This document shows, piece after piece, positions 1 to 8,572 of a stretch of DNA of 64,000 nt; the first letter of the stretch is position 1; every line of letters begins with the position of its first letter. The translations under genes and the position numbers were made by a program. Source of the DNA: CAJBVG01 sp943371425 (GTDB lineage: Bacteria; Bacteroidota; Bacteroidia; Sphingobacteriales; Sphingobacteriaceae); the NCBI GenBank assembly GCA_943371425.1, contig CALRUR010000009.1, positions 54,167 to 118,166 on the forward strand, in the 5' to 3' direction. The notes beneath the pieces were generated by a model. It saw nothing but the letters and a program-made list of their open reading frames with translations. It was not told the origin of the DNA and ran no database searches.

Positions 1-393
1 GGTGTATTGTTAAGAGAGCATAAAAATACCGATATCTCTTTTTCTCCAAATATTGTAGCAGGTTCTAGAGTACGTTATAAAGTTTATCAGAATTTATTTG
101 TAAGTGTAGAATCTAAATATGTTGGTAAACAATACATGGATAATACCTCTAATGAATTACGTAAGTTAGATCCATTTTTTGTAAACGATTTATTTTTAGA
201 TTATAACTTAAGAGTTAAAAATTTAATTCCATCATTTACCCTTACCTTAAAAGTAAACAATGTATTTAATACACTATACGAGCCCAATGGCTATACCTAT
301 AGTTTAATTGAAAGCGGTGTAGAAAACAATTACAATTTCTATTATCCTCAAGCTGGAAGGAATTACATGATGGCTATGAATTTCAAGTTTTAG
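1..393 (+). CDS. TonB-dependent receptor, C-terminal part (5' end outside window)
   Basis: The open frame enters from the left edge and ends at the TAG at 391-393, giving about 130 residues. The fragment has alternating beta-strand pattern, the NNVFNTLYEPNGYT motif typical of the last strands of TonB-dependent outer-membrane receptors, and a C-terminal phenylalanine after alternating hydrophobic residues (NYMMAMNFKF), the usual barrel end recognised by the Bam machinery. Such receptors take up siderophores, vitamins or glycans with TonB energy. The substrate cannot be told from this piece because the plug domain is missing. A bidirectional hairpin follows directly. Family call is confident; function is not. 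Confidence 0.85.
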   Translation, partial: GVLLREHKNTDISFSPNIVAGSRVRYKVYQNLFVSVESKYVGKQYMDNTSNELRKLDPFFVNDLFLDYNLRVKNLIPSFTLTLKVNNVFNTLYEPNGYTYSLIESGVENNYNFYYPQAGRNYMMAMNFKF

Positions 394-398
394 TTTAA

Positions 399-436
399 TA
401 AATAAAGGGAGCTAAATTTTAGCTCCCTTTATTTAT
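399..436. terminator. bidirectional hairpin terminator
   Basis: An inverted repeat pairs AATAAAGGGAGCTA with its complement around a short TTT-rich loop, flanked by A/T runs on both sides. It lies between the convergent receptor gene and porX, and the porX stop codon is inside the right arm, so it can end transcription from both sides. Confidence 0.75.
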
Positions 437-1983
437 TTACTTGTATAAACAACATATGGTATTAGCATTTCTTCTAAAGAAATACCTCCATGCTGAAATG
501 TATTGTTAAAGAAATTTACAAAATGATTGTAGTTGTTTGGATATACAAAATAATAATCTTCTTTAGCAAAAATAAAGGTTTGACTAACATTTACTTTTGG
601 TAAAAAACCTTCAGCTGGGTTTTTAATTTCAAGTACTTCTTTATGGTTGTAATTTAAATTCTTCCCTTGTTTGTAACGCAAATTACTATTCACAGTTCTG
701 TCGCCTACAACCTTACTTGGTGTTTTTACTCGTATAGTACCATGGTCGGTAGTAATTATTAATCGCGATGGCTTTTGTGAAATTTTCACGATGGCTTCTA
801 ACAATGGAGAATGCTCAAACCACGATAGCGTAAGGGATCTGTATGCACTCTCATCTGGAGCAAGCTCTCTAATTATTTCCATTTCTGTACGAGCATGCGA
901 TAGCATATCAACAAAATTATATACAATTACATTTAATTGATTTTGAAATTTCTGATTGATGCTATCTACTAAATTTTTTCCTTCTTCATTGTTTACTACT
1001 TTTACATAGCTGCATTTTATATTTTTACGTAAGCGTGCTAATTGTGCTTGCAAAAACTCTTCTTCGTGCATGTTTTTTCCGCCCTCATCTTCGTCGTTTT
1101 TCCAAAGTTTTGGATGTTGTTTTTCCATTTCTAATGGAAGTAGTCCGGAGAAAATTGCATTACGTGCATACTGAGTTGCCGTAGGTAAAATACTGGTGTA
1201 AATTTCTTCTTCTTCTAATCTAAAATACTCATTTATAGTAGGCATTATTACCTTCCATTGGTCGTATCTTAAATTATCAATTAAAATAAAAAATGTTGGA
1301 ATTTGATCAGATAATTGTGGAAATACTTTTTGTTTCATTAATTGATGCGACTGTAGAGGTGCTCTATCTGGTTCTTTTAACCAACGCAAATAATTTTTTT
1401 CTACGTATTTTGAAAATAGAGCATTGGCTTCTTGTTTCTGATGGGTTAGAATTTCATGCATCCCTGTGTCTTGCAATTTTTCTAATTCTAATTCCCAAAA
1501 CACTAATTTTTTATATACATCTTTCCATTCCTCAATAGTAGAAACATCATTTAATGCGATACCTAAATTTCTGAATTCTTGTTGATAAGCAGAATTCGTT
1601 TTTTCAGATACCAATCTTTTATTATCAATTATTTTTTTAAGCGTTAATAATATTTGTTTAGGATTAACCGGTTTAATGAGATAGTCGGCAATTTTACTAC
1701 CAATGGCATCTTCCATTAAATATTCTTCTTCATTCTTAGTGATGAGCACTACGGGTAAATCAATATAATTTTTCTTAATTTCTTGAAGCGTCTCTAAACC
1801 AGAGAGACCGGGCATGTTTTCATCTAAAAACACTACATCAACTTTTTCAGTTTTTAATAAATCAATCGCATCCGAACCATTTGTAGTACTTATTACTTTA
1901 TAACCCTTATCTTGTAAAAATAAGATATGTGGTTTTAATAAATCTATTTCATCATCTGCCCACAATATGATTGTTTCTTGCAT
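433..1983 (-). CDS. porX: PorX: response regulator with PglZ domain, T9SS regulator
   Basis: Residues 1-120 form a CheY-like receiver: acidic pair D10-D11, phosphoacceptor D54 in FLDENMPG, and the conserved lysine in YLIKP. The rest, from about residue 205, is a PglZ/alkaline-phosphatase-superfamily domain, with LIDNLRYDQW near its start, a DMLSHA segment and ITTDHG, which look like metal-binding residues. The 516-aa length and order match PorX of Porphyromonas gingivalis, which acts with sensor PorY and the sigma factor SigP to control type IX secretion genes; the PglZ part has been described as a phosphodiesterase for oligonucleotides. No porY is next to it, as is usual. The gene is divergent from the HD phosphohydrolase. 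Eight T9SS cargo genes in this window are plausible downstream clients. Confidence 0.93.
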   Translation of the reverse strand: MQETIILWADDEIDLLKPHILFLQDKGYKVISTTNGSDAIDLLKTEKVDVVFLDENMPGLSGLETLQEIKKNYIDLPVVLITKNEEEYLMEDAIGSKIADYLIKPVNPKQILLTLKKIIDNKRLVSEKTNSAYQQEFRNLGIALNDVSTIEEWKDVYKKLVFWELELEKLQDTGMHEILTHQKQEANALFSKYVEKNYLRWLKEPDRAPLQSHQLMKQKVFPQLSDQIPTFFILIDNLRYDQWKVIMPTINEYFRLEEEEIYTSILPTATQYARNAIFSGLLPLEMEKQHPKLWKNDEDEGGKNMHEEEFLQAQLARLRKNIKCSYVKVVNNEEGKNLVDSINQKFQNQLNVIVYNFVDMLSHARTEMEIIRELAPDESAYRSLTLSWFEHSPLLEAIVKISQKPSRLIITTDHGTIRVKTPSKVVGDRTVNSNLRYKQGKNLNYNHKEVLEIKNPAEGFLPKVNVSQTFIFAKEDYYFVYPNNYNHFVNFFNNTFQHGGISLEEMLIPYVVYTSK

Positions 1984-2049
1984 ATATTTTATTTTAATTT
2001 CTCGTTTCCGTTAAAATTAACAAATTTGTATGGCTTTTATTGTTGTGCT

Positions 2050-3273
2050 TTGAATAAAAAGAAAATATTTAACGACCCTGTGTATGGTTTTGTAAGTGTA
2101 CCTTATGAAATAATTTTTGATTTAATTGAACATCCATACTTCCAACGTTTACGAAATATTAAACAGTTGGGTTTAACTCATTTAGTTTACCCCGGTGCGC
2201 TTCACACTCGTTTCCACCATGCATTAGGTGCTATGCATTTAATGGGAATTGCTTTAGAAACCCTCAGAAATAAGGGCATTGAAATTACCGATGAAGAAGC
2301 CAAAGCTGCCACCATCGCCATCTTATTACACGACATTGGGCACGGACCATTTTCTCATGCGCTCGAAAGTTGCATCGTACCAAGCATCCATCATGAAGAT
2401 CTTTCTATATTATTGATGAAAAGATTAAATGAAGAGTTTAATGGAGAGCTAACTTTAGCCATTGAAATATTTGAAGATAAATACACTAAAAAATTCTTAC
2501 ACCAATTGGTATCAGGTCAATTAGACATGGATAGAATGGATTACCTCAATAGAGATAGCTTTTATACAGGTGTTTCTGAAGGAGTAATTGGTTTTGATCG
2601 TATATTAAAAATGATTTATGTAATAAACGATCAATTGGTTATTGAAGAAAAAGGAATTTATTCTATTGAAAAGTTTTTAATTGCTCGCCGTTTAATGTAT
2701 TGGCAAGTGTATTTCCATAAAACAGTAATTGCAGCCGAGCAATTGTTGTTAAAGATATTAAAGCGTGCTAAAGAGTTAGCCATCAATGGTCATACATTGT
2801 TTGCAAGTCCATCTTTTGAATTTTTACTAAAAAATAATCCGAGTGCTGATGATTTTAAAGGCGACCCTCGATTTTTAGATGCTTTTTCAAACATAGATGA
2901 TCATGATATTTATACCTCTATTAAAGTATGGACAAATGATTCTGACCGAGTGCTCTCGCTCTTATGTTCGGAGTTAATAAACAGAAGATTGTACTCAATA
3001 GAAATCCAAAACGACTCAATTAATGCAGATCAAGTAGAACTAAGAGAAGTAGAATTGGCTAAAAATTGGCAAATTGAACCAGAGAATGCGCATTATTTTG
3101 TTTTTACAGGAATCATTAATAATAATGCATACAACCCAGATAGTGGTAAAATATTTATTTTAACCAAAGCCAAAGGTTTACAAGACATTGCGGTGTGTTC
3201 TGATGGTTTAAATTTAGAAGCATTATCAAAAACAGTGCAAAAACATTTTATCTGTTACCCTAAGTATCGCTAA
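2050..3273 (+). CDS. HD-domain phosphohydrolase (dGTPase/SAMHD1-like)
   Basis: The protein has the HD-superfamily metal site: HTRFHHALG at about residues 52-60, then LLHDIGHGPFSHA at about 93-105, and a downstream SGQLDMDRMDYLNRDS segment. This order is that of the dGTPase/SAMHD1-like family of nucleotide triphosphohydrolases; the exact substrate is not known. The open frame runs upstream to a TTG at 1978 but has no in-frame ATG before the HD motif. I choose the TTG at 2050 because it gives the expected start LNKKKIFNDPVYGF and avoids overlap with porX. Length from there is 407 aa. It is divergent from porX and followed by the lpxD promoter. Confidence 0.85.
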   Translation: MNKKKIFNDPVYGFVSVPYEIIFDLIEHPYFQRLRNIKQLGLTHLVYPGALHTRFHHALGAMHLMGIALETLRNKGIEITDEEAKAATIAILLHDIGHGPFSHALESCIVPSIHHEDLSILLMKRLNEEFNGELTLAIEIFEDKYTKKFLHQLVSGQLDMDRMDYLNRDSFYTGVSEGVIGFDRILKMIYVINDQLVIEEKGIYSIEKFLIARRLMYWQVYFHKTVIAAEQLLLKILKRAKELAINGHTLFASPSFEFLLKNNPSADDFKGDPRFLDAFSNIDDHDIYTSIKVWTNDSDRVLSLLCSELINRRLYSIEIQNDSINADQVELREVELAKNWQIEPENAHYFVFTGIINNNAYNPDSGKIFILTKAKGLQDIAVCSDGLNLEALSKTVQKHFICYPKYR

Positions 3274-3306
3274 AATGTTAACAAATTATTACACTTATTT
3301 CAATAA

Positions 3307-3315
3307 TAGATTTGC
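3307..3315 (+). promoter_or_regulatory. lpxD -7 promoter element
   Basis: TAGATTTGC matches the Bacteroidota -7 consensus TAnnTTTG(C) exactly and lies about 30 nt before the lpxD ATG. No clear -33 TTTG at the right spacing was found, so this rests on one box. Confidence 0.5.
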
Positions 3316-3345
3316 AGCATTGAAGGATAATTTTATTTTTGTATA

Positions 3346-4386
3346 ATGCAATTTAAGGCAATAGAAATTTGTGTATTACTCAATGGAGAATTAGAAGGTA
3401 ATCCCGACGAAGTTGTCTATTCATTAGCTAAAATAGAAGAAGGCAAAAAAGGCTCCTTGTCTTTCTTAGCCAATCCTAAATACGAACCACATTTGTATAC
3501 CACAGAAGCCTCTGTAGTAATAATAAACAAAGACCTAGTACTAGAAAAGCCCATTTCTGCAACATTAATACGTGTAGAAAATGCTTATACTTCATTTTCG
3601 GTATTATTAGAAAAATACAACACCATCAAACTAAATAAGTACGGTATAGAAGAACCAAATTTTATAAGTAAGAGTGCAAAATATGGCAAAGATTGCTATA
3701 TAGGTGCTTTTGCATACATTGGCAACCATGCTACCATTGGTAATAATGTAAAAATATACCCTCAAGTTTATATTGGCGATAATGTTACCATTGCAGATGG
3801 CACCACCTTGTTTTCGGGTGTAAAAGTTTATTCTGATTGTGTAATAGGCCAAAATGTGATTGTACACTCAGGTGCAGTTATTGGCAGTGATGGTTTCGGC
3901 TTTGCCCCACAGGCAGATGGAACCTTTCAAAAAGTAGCACAAATTGGAAATGTTATTATAGAAGACGATGTAGAAATTGGCTCTAACACCAGTATTGATA
4001 GAGCAACAATTGGTTCTACCGTTATTAAAAAAGGAGTAAAACTCGATAATTTAATTCAAATCGCCCATAATGTAGAGATTGGAGATAATACCGTTATTGC
4101 CTCACAATCTGGAATATCTGGAAGCACGCGAGTTGGTGAAAACTGTATTGTGGGCGGCCAAGTAGGAATTGTAGGGCATATACAAATTGCAAAAGGATCG
4201 CAAATAAATGCTAAATCAGGTATTTCTAAATCAATTACTGAAGAAAATAAACAATGGAACGGTGCACCCGTATCGCCTTTTAGAGATTCTCTAAAAATGC
4301 AGGCAGTATACAGAAGGTTACCAGAATTAGAGAAACGCATCGAAGAATTAGAACAATTATTGCGCGATTTAAAACAAACCATCTAA
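3346..4386 (+). CDS. lpxD: LpxD: UDP-3-O-acylglucosamine N-acyltransferase
   Basis: Third acyl-transfer step of lipid A synthesis: transfers a hydroxyacyl chain from acyl-ACP to the 2-amino group of UDP-3-O-acyl-glucosamine. The N-terminal uridine-binding domain spans about residues 1-100 (FLANPKYEPHL, SVVIIN). It is followed by a left-handed beta-helix of hexapeptide repeats (I/V-G-x-N/G-x-x) to about residue 310 and a short C-terminal coiled segment rich in Glu and Leu. The catalytic histidine is H241 in IQIAHNVEIG. Length 346 aa is normal. It is the first gene of the lpxD - lpxC/fabZ - lpxA block. Confidence 0.96.
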   Translation: MQFKAIEICVLLNGELEGNPDEVVYSLAKIEEGKKGSLSFLANPKYEPHLYTTEASVVIINKDLVLEKPISATLIRVENAYTSFSVLLEKYNTIKLNKYGIEEPNFISKSAKYGKDCYIGAFAYIGNHATIGNNVKIYPQVYIGDNVTIADGTTLFSGVKVYSDCVIGQNVIVHSGAVIGSDGFGFAPQADGTFQKVAQIGNVIIEDDVEIGSNTSIDRATIGSTVIKKGVKLDNLIQIAHNVEIGDNTVIASQSGISGSTRVGENCIVGGQVGIVGHIQIAKGSQINAKSGISKSITEENKQWNGAPVSPFRDSLKMQAVYRRLPELEKRIEELEQLLRDLKQTI

Positions 4387-4402
4387 AATCCTTCTCAAAG
4401 AT

Positions 4403-4433
4403 TTTGTTTAAACCTTGTTTCTAGATACATTTG
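4403..4433 (+). promoter_or_regulatory. lpxC-fabZ promoter, complete -33/-7 pair
   Basis: A -33 TTTG at 4403-4406, a spacer of exactly 19 nt and a -7 TACATTTG at 4426-4433 match the Bacteroidota primary sigma consensus TTTG-N19-21-TAnnTTTG. The lpxC ATG at 4453 follows after 19 nt, preceded by an AGGA at 4449-4452. Confidence 0.75.
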
Positions 4434-4452
4434 TCAGAATATTAGGTTAGGA

Positions 4453-5850
4453 ATGAACGTAAAACAAACTACATTAAAAGCCCCGGTAACGGTGGTTGGA
4501 GTTGGCTTGCATACAGGCACAGAGGTTACAATGACCTTTAAACCAGCGCCAGAAAATCACGGATACAAATTTCAACGTGTTGATATTGAGGGCTCGCCAA
4601 TTATTGATGCCGACGTAGACAATGTTACCGATATTTCGAGAGGCACCACTTTAACTCAAAATGGAGCAAGTGTTTCTACTGTAGAACATTCATTAGCAGC
4701 ATTAGCTGGTTTAGAAATCGACAATGTATTGATTGAACTCAATGGCCCAGAAGTTCCCATTATGGATGGTAGCTCTATGCCTTTTATTGAAGAAATTGAA
4801 AAAGTAGGCATCGCACAACAAGATGCAGATCGTGAGTATTTTGTAATTCCTAGCAATATAAATTACGAAGAAACAGACAGGCACGTAGAAATGACCGCTA
4901 TGCCATATGTAGATGATTATAGAGTAACCGTAATGGTTGATTATAACTCACCAGTATTGGGCAGTCAGCATGCATCTCTTTCTTCTATTTCAGAATTTAA
5001 AAAAGAAATTGCCTCGTGTAGAACCTTTTGTTTCTTACACGAACTAGAGATGTTGCTAAAACATAACCTTATAAAAGGGGGCGATTTAAACAATGCAATA
5101 GTGGTGGTTGATAAAGTGGTAGAAGACGAAGAACTGGAGCATTTAGCTAAATTATTTAACCGCGAAAAAATAGCCGTTGCAAGAGAAGGAATATTAAATA
5201 ACATTGAATTAAGATACCAGAATGAGCCAGCACGCCACAAACTGTTAGATGTGGTGGGCGATTTAGCCTTAATTGGTATGCCACTAAAAGGGCATATAAT
5301 GGCTGCACGCCCTGGCCACGCTGCAAACGTAGCCTTCGCTAAAAAAATTAAAGCTCTTATTAAAAAAGAGAAAGCCAAAAAGAATATTCCAACATACGAT
5401 CCAAATGCAAAGCCTGTTTATGATATAAATGGGATAATGAATATTCTTCCACATCGCCAACCATTTTTATTAATCGATAAAATTACCGAGCTTACACAAA
5501 AACACGTAGTAGGGATTAAAAATGTAACGATGAACGAAGAGTTTTTCAAAGGACATTTCCCTGGAAACCCTGTTATGCCTGGCGTTTTACAAATAGAAGC
5601 AATGGCACAAACAGGAGGAATATTAGTATTAAACACTGTTCCTGATCCTGAAAATTATTGGACATATTTCATGAAAATTGAAAATGCCCGCTTCAAGGAT
5701 AAGGTACTTCCGGGAGATACTATTATATTTAGGTGCGATTTAACTGCTCCTATACGTAGAGGAATTTGCCAAATGCGAGGAATTGCCTTTGTAGGCGATA
5801 AAATTGTAATGGAAGCAGAATTAATGGCACAAATTGTAAGAAAAAGCTAA
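4453..5850 (+). CDS. lpxC-fabZ: Bifunctional LpxC-FabZ (UDP-3-O-acyl-GlcNAc deacetylase / 3-hydroxyacyl-ACP dehydratase)
   Basis: Residues 1-300 are LpxC, the zinc deacetylase that commits UDP-3-O-acyl-GlcNAc to lipid A. Predicted zinc ligands are H79 (TVEHS), H262 and D266 (RHKLLDVVGD). Residues from about 320 are FabZ, the hotdog-fold dehydratase of fatty acid elongation, with H334 in LPHRQPFLLID, the GHFPGNPVMPG motif and the catalytic Glu near 382 in QIEAMAQ. The two are joined by a Lys-rich linker (about 295-320). This fusion is standard in Bacteroidota and couples two enzymes that draw on the same 3-hydroxyacyl-ACP pool. lpxA starts 9 nt after its stop, so the two are almost certainly cotranscribed. 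Confidence 0.97.
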   Translation: MNVKQTTLKAPVTVVGVGLHTGTEVTMTFKPAPENHGYKFQRVDIEGSPIIDADVDNVTDISRGTTLTQNGASVSTVEHSLAALAGLEIDNVLIELNGPEVPIMDGSSMPFIEEIEKVGIAQQDADREYFVIPSNINYEETDRHVEMTAMPYVDDYRVTVMVDYNSPVLGSQHASLSSISEFKKEIASCRTFCFLHELEMLLKHNLIKGGDLNNAIVVVDKVVEDEELEHLAKLFNREKIAVAREGILNNIELRYQNEPARHKLLDVVGDLALIGMPLKGHIMAARPGHAANVAFAKKIKALIKKEKAKKNIPTYDPNAKPVYDINGIMNILPHRQPFLLIDKITELTQKHVVGIKNVTMNEEFFKGHFPGNPVMPGVLQIEAMAQTGGILVLNTVPDPENYWTYFMKIENARFKDKVLPGDTIIFRCDLTAPIRRGICQMRGIAFVGDKIVMEAELMAQIVRKS

Positions 5851-5859
5851 ACCAAACGA

Positions 5860-6642
5860 ATGATATCTCCACTTGCCTCAGTACACCCCAAAGCGAAGAT
5901 AGCCGACAATGTAACCATTGAGCCCTTTACTACGATATATGCAAACGTAGAAATTGGCGAAGGTACATGGATTGGTCCGAATGCTACCATTATGGATGGA
6001 GCACGCATCGGTAAAAATTGTAAAATTTTTCCAGGTGCGGTAGTATCCGCAATTCCTCAAGATTTAAAATTTAGAGGTGAAGATACCCTTGCTGAAATTG
6101 GTGATGGCACAGTGATCCGCGAATGTGTAACTATAAACCGTGGCACTGTAGATAAAAATACTACGAGTATCGGAAAAAATTGTTTGTTAATGGCTTATGC
6201 ACACGTGGCACACGATTGTATTTTGGGCAATAACGTTATACTTGCAAACAACGTAAATCTTGCTGGCCATGTTACCATAGAAGATTACGCCATTTTAGAA
6301 GGCATGGCCGCAGTTGGTCAGTTTTTAAGAATAGGCTCACATACCTTTATTGCTGGTGGCACCTTGGTTCGTAAAAATGTTCCGCCATATACAAAAGCAG
6401 CTCGCGAACCTATTTCTTATGTAGGTATTAATTCTGTTGGCTTACGTCGTCGTGGTTTTTCTGATGATGAAATTCGCCAAATAGAAGACATTTATAGAAT
6501 ACTATACGTTAAAGGATATTCTATTTCTAATGCTGTACCGATGATTGAATCTGAAATTGCCGAAAGTCCTATAAAAACAGGTATTTTGGAGTTTATCAAC
6601 TCATCTACCAATGGCATTATGAAAGGTTACTCTCGCGATTAA
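5860..6642 (+). CDS. lpxA: LpxA: acyl-ACP--UDP-N-acetylglucosamine O-acyltransferase
   Basis: First step of lipid A synthesis: 3-O-acylation of UDP-GlcNAc. Hexapeptide left-handed beta-helix over about residues 1-185, then a helical C-terminal domain (GLRRRGFSDDEIRQIEDIYRIL). The catalytic base is H118 in AHVAHDC, equivalent to E. coli H125, followed by LGNNVILANNVNLAGHV. 260 aa is the family length. It sits 9 nt behind lpxC-fabZ and its TAA overlaps the ATG of the next gene by one base, pointing to translational coupling. Confidence 0.97.
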   Translation: MISPLASVHPKAKIADNVTIEPFTTIYANVEIGEGTWIGPNATIMDGARIGKNCKIFPGAVVSAIPQDLKFRGEDTLAEIGDGTVIRECVTINRGTVDKNTTSIGKNCLLMAYAHVAHDCILGNNVILANNVNLAGHVTIEDYAILEGMAAVGQFLRIGSHTFIAGGTLVRKNVPPYTKAAREPISYVGINSVGLRRRGFSDDEIRQIEDIYRILYVKGYSISNAVPMIESEIAESPIKTGILEFINSSTNGIMKGYSRD

Positions 6643-7265
6643 TGCATATTCAACTAGCGCAAATTGGTAAAAAATTTAACAGAGAATGGGTGTTTAAAAA
6701 CATCAATCTCGATATACCTTTTGGCACTCGTTTAGCAGTATTAGGTTCTAATGGATCTGGTAAATCAACACTGCTACAAATTATTTCTGGCATATTAAGC
6801 CCCTCTGATGGTAGCATTGTTTACAAACATCAAACTAAAAACATTTCTGCCGACCAAGCTTTTTTATACCTCAGCATCGCATCGCCTTATTTAGAATTAA
6901 TAGAAGAAATGACTTTAATAGAAATGATAAACTTCCATTTCTCTTTTAAAAATAGATATCAAAATAAAACAAACGAAGAGTTATTAGCATTGCTAGGCTT
7001 AACTACTTCCATCAATAAAGAAATTAGGTACTTTTCTTCGGGTATGAAACAACGTACAAAACTGTTATTAGCTATACTTTCTGATGTGCCTTGTGTTTTA
7101 TTAGACGAACCTTGCTCTAACTTAGATAAACAGGGTATTGCATGGTATCAAAGCTTATTAAATAACTACTTAGGAGGTAGAACTTTAATAGTTTGTTCTA
7201 ACCAAGAATATGAATATGAAATTTGTGATAAAAGCATTTCAATATTAGATTATAAATCGGCCTAA
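6642..7265 (+). CDS. ABC-type ATP-binding protein with altered H-loop
   Basis: A single 207-aa nucleotide-binding domain. Walker A is GSNGSGKST (about 36-44), the signature is FSSGMKQR (about 130), Walker B is CVLLDEP with a following D-loop SNLD. The switch (H-loop) histidine that normally follows as THD is replaced by SNQ in LIVCSNQEYE. No permease gene is nearby. It overlaps lpxA by one base, so it is part of the lipid A operon; this suggests, but does not prove, a role near the envelope. It could also be a non-transport ATPase. Substrate unknown. Confidence 0.8.
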   Translation: MHIQLAQIGKKFNREWVFKNINLDIPFGTRLAVLGSNGSGKSTLLQIISGILSPSDGSIVYKHQTKNISADQAFLYLSIASPYLELIEEMTLIEMINFHFSFKNRYQNKTNEELLALLGLTTSINKEIRYFSSGMKQRTKLLLAILSDVPCVLLDEPCSNLDKQGIAWYQSLLNNYLGGRTLIVCSNQEYEYEICDKSISILDYKSA

Positions 7266-7278
7266 TGCCTAAATTTAT

Positions 7279-7287
7279 TATCTTTGC
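7279..7287 (+). promoter_or_regulatory. efp -7 promoter element
   Basis: TATCTTTGC matches TAnnTTTG(C) and lies 34 nt before the efp ATG, downstream of the ABC gene stop. No good -33 box was seen. Confidence 0.45.
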
Positions 7288-7321
7288 TGACCTTTAAATA
7301 ATATCATAACAGAAAAAATAT

Positions 7322-7885
7322 ATGGCAAAAGCATCTGATGTAAAGCAAGGAAACGTATTGCGTTTCAATGGTGAACTAGTAAACGTAGAAGAATTTATTC
7401 ACCGTACACCAGGTAACTTACGTGCATTCTATCAAGCAAGAATGCGTAATGTTAAATCAGGAAAATTAGTAGAATACCGTTTCCGTACAGATGAGGAAGT
7501 AGAGATTTGCAGAGTGGAAACAAAAGACTATCAATATTTATATGAAGATGGAGATTTCTTCGTAGTAATGGATAACGAAACGTTTGAGCAATTTAACATT
7601 CCGAAATTTTTATTCGGTTTTTCTGCAAAATTTATTTCAGAAGGAATGAATTTAATTATTGCTTTTGAAAGTGACGAACCAATTATGGGATCGGCTCCTA
7701 CACATGTTGAGTTAGAAATTACTTACACAGAGCCTGCAGTAAAAGGCGATACAGCTACCAACGTTACCAAAGCAGCAACGGTTTCTAACGGTGCAGAAAT
7801 TCGTGTTCCATTATTTATTAACGAAGGCGATAAAGTAAAAGTTGATACACGTAATGGCGAATACGTAGAGCGTGTTAAACAATAA
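7322..7885 (+). CDS. efp: Elongation factor P with non-lysine loop tip
   Basis: EF-P relieves ribosome stalling at polyproline stretches. The 187-aa protein has the three-barrel layout: KOW-like N domain (residues 1-65), central OB domain and C-terminal OB domain with EIRVPLFINEGDKVKVDTRNGEYVER split over its last part. The loop that reaches the peptidyl-transferase centre reads RTPGNLRAF: residue 32, where E. coli has modifiable K34 and Pseudomonas R32, is Asn, and an Arg is two residues later. So the usual lysylation or rhamnosylation target is absent. It is followed by a strong terminator and has its own -7 box, so it is transcribed alone or as the operon end. Confidence 0.95.
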   Translation: MAKASDVKQGNVLRFNGELVNVEEFIHRTPGNLRAFYQARMRNVKSGKLVEYRFRTDEEVEICRVETKDYQYLYEDGDFFVVMDNETFEQFNIPKFLFGFSAKFISEGMNLIIAFESDEPIMGSAPTHVELEITYTEPAVKGDTATNVTKAATVSNGAEIRVPLFINEGDKVKVDTRNGEYVERVKQ

Positions 7886-7904
7886 TTATATTGATGAAAA
7901 AATT

Positions 7905-7938
7905 AAAAGCCCTTGTTGAAAAACAAGGGCTTTTTTTT
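7905..7938. terminator. efp terminator (bidirectional)
   Basis: AAAAGCCCTTGTT and its complement flank a GAAA loop and run into eight T residues. The A run on the other side lets it also serve the convergent cyclo-ligase gene, whose stop lies at its right end. Confidence 0.9.
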
Positions 7939-8509
7939 ATTCAAACTTCCAAAGTTTACTCGGACTAATGGCATAGTTTAATTTCACATCATGCGAGTCT
8001 ATGTCTTCAATTACCTCAATAGGTTCGAAATAACTGAGTCCAAATTTTACTACATCTGCCCTGCATTGTACTAAAAATCGGTCGTAAAATCCTTTACCAT
8101 ATCCAACCCTATACCCTTTTTTATCAAAAGTAAGTAAGGGGCATATCACCATATCAATGTCATTGTATGGAATTACAGTTCCATTAACTGGTTCCATAAT
8201 TCCATAATTATTTTCAGATAAAACAGTGCTGCCATCATACAAAATATTTTGCATCTCAAAAGTTTTAAAATTACTTCTGGGTATTACAAGCTGTATTTCT
8301 GGTTTAATGAGTTTTAAAAAACGAATAATAGGAAAGGTATCTATTTCGTTTTTAGATTTTATTGGTAAATAAATATGTATCGTGTGGATGTTCGTAAAAT
8401 CGAACGAATTAAGCTGATCAATTACACTTTGCAACAAAGCACATTTGTTTTCATCACTTAAGGTTTCTCTTTTTTCGAGAATATTTGCGCGTATTAATTC
8501 TTTGTTCAC
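7937..8509 (-). CDS. 5-formyltetrahydrofolate cyclo-ligase
   Basis: ATP-dependent conversion of 5-formyl-THF to 5,10-methenyl-THF in folate one-carbon metabolism. The C-terminal motif GYRVGYGKGFYDRFL (about residues 135-149) is the signature of the family, with the preceding MVICPLLTFDKKG strand. The 190-aa length fits. The chosen start is a GTG (MNKELIRANILEKRETL), since there is no ATG upstream in frame close by. It is convergent with efp and divergent from the 8573 gene. Confidence 0.92.
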   Translation of the reverse strand: MNKELIRANILEKRETLSDENKCALLQSVIDQLNSFDFTNIHTIHIYLPIKSKNEIDTFPIIRFLKLIKPEIQLVIPRSNFKTFEMQNILYDGSTVLSENNYGIMEPVNGTVIPYNDIDMVICPLLTFDKKGYRVGYGKGFYDRFLVQCRADVVKFGLSYFEPIEVIEDIDSHDVKLNYAISPSKLWKFE

Positions 8510-8572
8510 CGTATTATTTAATTATGGCATTAGAATTGTTAAATTTATAAAATACAATTGATATTCAACTAT

